Source: CBCXVS01 sp965178525
Lineage (GTDB): Bacteria > Tectomicrobia > Entotheonellia > Entotheonellales > Entotheonellaceae
Direction of reading: 5' to 3'
Assembly (NCBI GenBank): GCA_965178525.1
Contig: CBCXVS010000138.1
Span: 1 to 19,044, forward strand
DNA: 19,044 nt
Shown: positions 15,411 to 19,044 of the stretch, one piece after another
Numbering within the stretch: position 1 is the first letter of the stretch
How the letters are laid out: every line of letters begins with the position of its first letter
Made by a program: the position numbers and the translations under genes
Notes under the pieces: model-generated
The model's input: only the letters and a program-made list of their open reading frames with translations
Databases searched by the model: none
What the model was told of the DNA's origin: nothing

Positions 15411-15812
15411 CTAATTGGCGCGCGGTGTGGAGGCGTCCCAGTGCCTTGCGATACTGCCCGAGCGCGTGATAAGCCTGGGCCAGTCGGTCAGTACGCGACT
15501 GCGCTCCGGCTCGTTATCTTGCGTTCCATAGTGCTGTAAGGACACCTGCCATTTCGCTACAGCCTGGGCAAAATCCCCCTTACGGAAGGCGGCTTCACCT
15601 TGTGCGAACGCTTGCTCGGCCGCGGCCGTCGCTTCCTCACCCTCGGCCACGGGGGTAGCGGCAAGCCCGATGAGGAGACTGATGACAGAAAGCCCAACCC
15701 ATGTGTGCTCATGATAGGAACAAAATAGCTCGGCGTACGGTTTCGTAACTGGCGCGGCGACCGATGTTGATCGTTTTGACGGGCGAGAAAATACGTGAAA
15801 CCCATAGAACAA
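15411..15812 (-). CDS. TPR-CHAT protein, N-terminal part (frameshifted)
   Basis: This frame starts at a TTG at 15812 and contains a signal-like hydrophobic segment (WVGLSVISLLIGLAA), then AEQAFAQGEAAFRKGDFAQA, a TPR start, and NEPERSRVLTD. It then reads into a non-homologous tail. One extra base near 15484 (GACTGG to GACCTGG on the coding strand) gives VLTDLAQAYHALGQYRKAL and joins the larger CHAT frame. The true start is unclear: ATGs at 15805 and near 15700 are in another frame, so a second indel near the N-terminus is possible. The signal segment suggests export to the periplasm or beyond. Confidence 0.6.
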   Translation of the reverse strand: MFYGFHVFSRPSKRSTSVAAPVTKPYAELFCSYHEHTWVGLSVISLLIGLAATPVAEGEEATAAAEQAFAQGEAAFRKGDFAQAVAKWQVSLQHYGTQDNEPERSRVLTDWPRLITRSGSIARHWDASTPRAN

Positions 15813-16132
15813 TCCTTATTCATGGACGCCCCAACTTAGGTGACCGCCACCAAGTCGGTGACTTGGCGTCCCGCCTTCTGATGAGGTCCTGCAATTGGCG
15901 CACGCAGTGAAGCATAAGACAGATAGGCATTCCGTTCAACTGGCAACGCCGTCACGTTCTGAGAACCTATTAAATGCCTTATAATCATACTCCATATTCC
16001 GGACGGTCGTTGTAACCGGCTGCACACAGAACGCTTGAGGCGCGCCCGCGGCCCTGGTATCCTCAGGCAAGCGTTGCCTATTCAATCGGCATATTTTCAG
16101 CTGACACCGTGTTCACCAAAAGGAACCATGAC
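15813..16132. other. Divergent intergenic region between the CHAT and SRPBCC genes
   Basis: Holds the promoters of two divergent transcription units. A short perfect hairpin (CCAAGTC-GGT-GACTTGG, 15850-15866) lies just upstream of the CHAT gene. A 63-codon minus-strand frame at 15836-16027 has no recognisable features and was not called. Confidence 0.4.
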
Positions 16133-16627
16133 ATGCGCATGAGTGACCGGCCAACTGTCGAGGAAGAAATTGTCGTGAACGCGCCCCCCGCGCGGGTCTG
16201 GGAGCTGATCACCGACCTGAATCTCATGGGTCAGTGGAGCCCCGAGTATCAGGGCGGCGAGTGGCTCGATGGGGCCGCCGGCCCCGCTGTTGGCGCCCGG
16301 TTCAAAGGCCGGAACAAACGGGGGGAACGGGAATGGGAGAGCACGTCAACGGTCCTCGAATCCGAGCCGGGACGGTCGTTTGCCTGGGCTGCCGGTGATC
16401 CCGGCAATGCGGCCGCCACCTGGCGCTTTGATCTCATACCTGAAGGTCCGGGCACCCGCGTGCATCAGCACGTCGAACTCGGTCCCGGCCCCTCCGGTCT
16501 CACAGCGGTGATTGACGCGCGTCCGGATCGCGAAGAAGACATTGTCGCCGCGCGTACGGCTGAGCATAGCCGCAATATGCAGGCGACCCTCGCGGGCCTG
16601 AAAGCCAGCGCCGAACAAGGAGCCTGA
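16133..16627 (+). CDS. SRPBCC-family (Bet v 1-like) protein
   Basis: 164 residues from the ATG at 16133, with AAGGA about 8 bases upstream; a GTG at 16109 or ATG at 16139 are alternatives. Typical SRPBCC marks: an EEEIVVNAPPARVWELITD start strand and helix, MGQWSPEY, then beta strands (WESTSTVLESEPGRSFAW, TWRFDLIPEG, TRVHQHVEL) and a long C-terminal helix (MQATLAGLKA). The fold binds hydrophobic ligands or acts as a cyclase or aromatase-like protein; the ligand cannot be told here. It is followed after two bases by an LLM oxidoreductase gene, so the two are probably cotranscribed. Confidence 0.85.
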   Translation: MRMSDRPTVEEEIVVNAPPARVWELITDLNLMGQWSPEYQGGEWLDGAAGPAVGARFKGRNKRGEREWESTSTVLESEPGRSFAWAAGDPGNAAATWRFDLIPEGPGTRVHQHVELGPGPSGLTAVIDARPDREEDIVAARTAEHSRNMQATLAGLKASAEQGA

Positions 16628-16629
16628 CG

Positions 16630-17343
16630 ATGCGTGTGGCGATTTCGCTCGGGATGGCGTTAGATTCTTGGGATGAATGTGTCACCTACGTGCGGGAAGC
16701 GGAGCGTCTCGGCGTGGCGGTTTGTTTTTCCGCCGAAGCCTGGGGGACGGATGCCGCGACGCCGCTTGCCTATCTGGCGGCGAAGACGGAGCGCATCCTT
16801 CTTGGCAGCGGCATCATGCAGATCAGTTCTCGCACCCCGGCCATGACGGCGCAGACCGCCATGACCCTGGCCGCCTTATCCGGCAATCGGTTCCTGCTCG
16901 GGCTCGGCGTCAGTGGTCCGCAGGTGGTCGAAGGGTTGCACGGCCAGCCGTTTGCCCATCCCTTGCGGCGCATGCGCGAAACCATTGCGGTGATCCGGCA
17001 GGCGTTCGCCGGCGAGCGCCTCACGTATGAGGGGAAACACCTCACCCTGCCCCGTCCGGGAGGTGAGGGCAAGGCATTGCGGCTCAGTCTGCCGCCGAAT
17101 CCCGATCTTCCGATCTATCTAGCCACGCTGGCGCCGAAGATGCTGGAGTTGACCGGCGAATTCGCCGATGGCTGGCTGGGCACCAGCTTCATCCCCGAAG
17201 CGGCCGCCGTCTATACGGAGCGGCTGGCGGCTGGCGCGGTACGGGCTGATTCTATTGCGGGATGCGGAATGCGGAATGCGGAATGGGCAAGATTTCTTTT
17301 ATTCCGCATTCCGCATTCCGCATCCCGCATTCCGCATTTCTGA
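16630..17343 (+). CDS. LLM-class flavin-dependent oxidoreductase, 3' end replaced by an inverted repeat
   Basis: 237 codons, with AAGGAG 8 bases before the ATG. Luciferase-like marks: AISLGMALDSWDECVTYVRE, TERILLGSGIMQISSRTPAM, GNRFLLGLGVSGPQVVEGLH, LRRMRETIAVIRQAF, and PDLPIYLATLAPKMLELTGE before GWLGTSF. Such enzymes use FMN or F420 and are usually about 330-350 residues. Homology stops near AAGAVRAD (about residue 209); the last 29 codons come from an inverted-repeat element (MRNAEWARF...FRIPHSASRIPHF). The enzyme has lost roughly the last third of its barrel and is probably inactive. Confidence 0.82.
   Translation: MRVAISLGMALDSWDECVTYVREAERLGVAVCFSAEAWGTDAATPLAYLAAKTERILLGSGIMQISSRTPAMTAQTAMTLAALSGNRFLLGLGVSGPQVVEGLHGQPFAHPLRRMRETIAVIRQAFAGERLTYEGKHLTLPRPGGEGKALRLSLPPNPDLPIYLATLAPKMLELTGEFADGWLGTSFIPEAAAVYTERLAAGAVRADSIAGCGMRNAEWARFLLFRIPHSASRIPHF
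17257..17328. repeat. Perfect 28-bp inverted repeat built of GCGGAATG units
   Basis: Arms 17257-17284 and 17301-17328 are exact reverse complements with a 16-base spacer. Each arm is made of near-tandem 8-mers (GCGGAATG). A further partial unit (ATTCCGCATTTC) follows at about 17329-17340. It looks like an interspersed palindromic element or a very strong transcription terminator, and it interrupts the LLM gene. Confidence 0.8.
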
Positions 17344-17384
17344 GGTACACCGTCTTTGGAGAATCAGCATCGGGGAGAGCGTGG

Positions 17385-19044
17385 ATGCGCTACGTTTTCG
17401 ACGAGTATGAACTCAACACCCAAACGTGTGAGTTGCGCCGGGCAGGGAACGTGATTGCCCTGGCGCCGAAAGCGTACGCCGTCCTCGCTTACTTGATTCA
17501 ACATCGTGACCGCCTCGTCTCCAAAGAGGAACTTCTCGAGCAATTATGGCCGGACACATATGTGGACGACTCGGCGGTGAAGCGAAATATTATGGTGGTA
17601 CGCCGAGCCATTCATGACCGGTCTGGCGCCGCGCAGCGCATTCGCACGCAACGAGGCCAGGGGTACCGCTTTACCGCGCCGGTGAGGGCATCCGACGCTG
17701 CGACACCGGACCTGGCGGCGCTGGCCATCACACCGCCGTCGCAAGCCCAGGACGTCTTGGCGCCGGAGGTTGCAGAAGGCGAATCGTCCGCCGACGCGGA
17801 ACCCGAGCACGAGGTTGCAGCCCAGACACGGCCTTGCGGGTCCTGCCACCATGCAAACCCTCTCACGGCACAGTTCTGTGTTGCCTGTGGGAATCCCTTG
17901 GTCCTCACCTGTGGTCAATGCAGGCAGACGGTTGCCATGCCGGCGATGTTTTGTCCCACATGCGGACAAGAGCTGGTCAGGGTGCCGCCGCCATCCTCCC
18001 AGAGCCCCTTCACTGGGGAACGCAAGCTGATTACGGTACTCTGCTGTACGGTGGCCAACGTGCCGATCCAGGTCGAGGGCGTGGAACTCGATGCCTTACA
18101 TCGCCTCATGCAGCGTGTGTATAGACTCGTTCTGACTGAAGTGCAGCAATATGGGGGCACGATCCACCATACCACGGGTGACGATTTTCTCGTGATATTT
18201 GGCGCCCCCGTGGCGCAAGAGGACCACGCCCGGCGAGCTCTGCTGACGGCATTCGGATTGCAGCGGCGCTTGCGCCAGTATCAACCGGCTCTGCAGTTCT
18301 CATCCGGTGATCCGGTCGCGCTCCGTATGGCGCTGCACACCGGGCTCGTGGTCATCGGCCAACTGCAAGATGCGCAGCACGTCAGGGCCACGGTCATCGG
18401 TGACGTGACGACGGTAGCGGCGGCCATGGCGCGGCAGGCCTCACCCGGCTCCATCCTGGCGAGTGCGGCGACCGTGAGGTTGGTACAAGGGGAGGTTCGT
18501 ACGGCGGCTGGCCCAGCACTTCGTATGCATGGGCAGTCGACCCCGATCCCAATCTACGACATGGTGGCGTTCATACCGCAGCATGTGTCACCGCTGGCCA
18601 TGACGGCGCGCCCGCCTAGTCCGTTTGTTGGCCGGAAAGCGGAAATCGCGATGCTCCATACTCGCCTGCAGCGAGTCGAACAAGGCCAGGGGCAAGTGGT
18701 CGGCCTCATCGGCGAGCCCGGTATGGGAAAGTCGCGGCTCCTATACGAGTTTCGGCAAGGGCTCCGGGGGCGTGAGGTGACGATCCTGCAAGGGGGCTGC
18801 CGCTCATATGGCAGCGCCTCGCCCTATCTGCCGATCCTGGAACTCCTGCGTCGCGCCTGGGGAATCATCGAGACCGACGGGGCGCGGGCGCTAACCGCCA
18901 AAGTGCACACTGGTCTGCAAGGCGTCAGTCTCGATTCAGAGCCTTTGCAACCGTATTTTCTCTCCCTTCTAGGCCGAAGTTCCCCTGGCAGAATAGGCGG
19001 AGGGTTAAGTAGATCAACAGGTTGGCCCAATTCAAAAGTCCATT
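17385..19044 (+). CDS. Winged-helix/zinc-ribbon/degenerate cyclase/AAA ATPase regulator (partial)
   Basis: The frame is open from the ATG at 17385 (GGGGAG 8-9 bases upstream) to the window end, 553 codons. Domains: OmpR-type winged helix (1-97, ending RGQGYRF); linker; double zinc ribbon (CGSC 151-154, C165/C168, C176/C179, C190/C193); class III cyclase-like domain (about 211-370); ATPase with Walker A GEPGMGKS (443-450). The cyclase domain keeps GDDFLVIFG, but the first metal Asp (usual LFCDLVGST) is Thr in LCCTVANV, and the usual NxAARL reads TTVAAAM, so it is probably catalytically dead. The family is a large transcriptional regulator with a signalling ATPase. After LQPYFLSLLG (residue 530, 18972-18974) the sequence no longer looks like the family, so an insertion may interrupt it. 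Confidence 0.8.
   Translation, partial: MRYVFDEYELNTQTCELRRAGNVIALAPKAYAVLAYLIQHRDRLVSKEELLEQLWPDTYVDDSAVKRNIMVVRRAIHDRSGAAQRIRTQRGQGYRFTAPVRASDAATPDLAALAITPPSQAQDVLAPEVAEGESSADAEPEHEVAAQTRPCGSCHHANPLTAQFCVACGNPLVLTCGQCRQTVAMPAMFCPTCGQELVRVPPPSSQSPFTGERKLITVLCCTVANVPIQVEGVELDALHRLMQRVYRLVLTEVQQYGGTIHHTTGDDFLVIFGAPVAQEDHARRALLTAFGLQRRLRQYQPALQFSSGDPVALRMALHTGLVVIGQLQDAQHVRATVIGDVTTVAAAMARQASPGSILASAATVRLVQGEVRTAAGPALRMHGQSTPIPIYDMVAFIPQHVSPLAMTARPPSPFVGRKAEIAMLHTRLQRVEQGQGQVVGLIGEPGMGKSRLLYEFRQGLRGREVTILQGGCRSYGSASPYLPILELLRRAWGIIETDGARALTAKVHTGLQGVSLDSEPLQPYFLSLLGRSSPGRIGGGLSRSTGWPNSKVH

Noticed and set aside
15836..16027. 63-codon minus-strand frame upstream of the CHAT gene
   Set aside because: No motif, no clear ribosome-binding site, and it lies in a divergent promoter region.
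17544..17969. Minus-strand frame of 141 codons
   Set aside because: It lies opposite the winged-helix and zinc-ribbon part of the regulator, whose plus-strand motifs are unambiguous.

Overview
The window is about 19 kb of moderately GC-rich DNA from a Gram-negative-type bacterium. It encodes an outer-membrane-directed two-partner-secretion exoprotein with a signal peptide. The mix of genes (TPS exoprotein with a CHAT protease, a winged-helix/zinc-ribbon/cyclase-like/ATPase regulator, a luciferase-like oxidoreductase, a lasso-type RiPP tailoring set) resembles Nitrospirota, Methylomirabilota or Tectomicrobia genomes. I cannot place it firmly, and no rRNA, tRNA or marker gene is present.

Layout. 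(1) 60-3460, minus strand: a redox operon. A 798-residue protein carries an FAD/NAD(P)H reductase domain, two cyclic-nucleotide-binding domains and a four-cluster ferredoxin module. Its stop overlaps the start of a predicted diheme cytochrome b membrane protein (two HX13H pairs, C-terminus frameshifted). A tiny FHA-like reading frame follows. (2) 3800-4804: an IS5-type insertion sequence with imperfect inverted ends, a 5-bp direct repeat (TAATA), and a transposase split at an A8 run that also lacks its second catalytic aspartate. (3) 3701-10001, minus strand: a lasso-peptide-like RiPP cluster in the order PqqD-like recognition protein (B1), short precursor with a YxxPxI...T leader, strong hairpin, HPr-kinase-like kinase, transglutaminase-like leader peptidase (B2), ABC exporter, nucleotidyltransferase. 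No asparagine-synthetase-like lasso cyclase is visible. The IS cut off the C-terminus of the nucleotidyltransferase; the missing tail lies on its far side in frame. (4) 10446-15812, minus strand: a TPR-CHAT caspase-like protease gene followed by a filamentous-haemagglutinin-type exoprotein with about seven internal repeats. (5) 16133-19044, plus strand: an SRPBCC protein and an LLM flavin oxidoreductase whose 3' end is replaced by a perfect 28-bp inverted repeat. A multidomain regulator with a degenerate cyclase domain then runs off the window.

A recurring theme is single-base reading-frame breaks, mostly at short homopolymers (cytochrome b, B2 peptidase, exoprotein, CHAT protein, possibly the RiPP precursor). 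Either the assembly carries indel errors or several accessory genes are decaying. Resolving this decides whether the RiPP and TPS/CHAT loci are functional.
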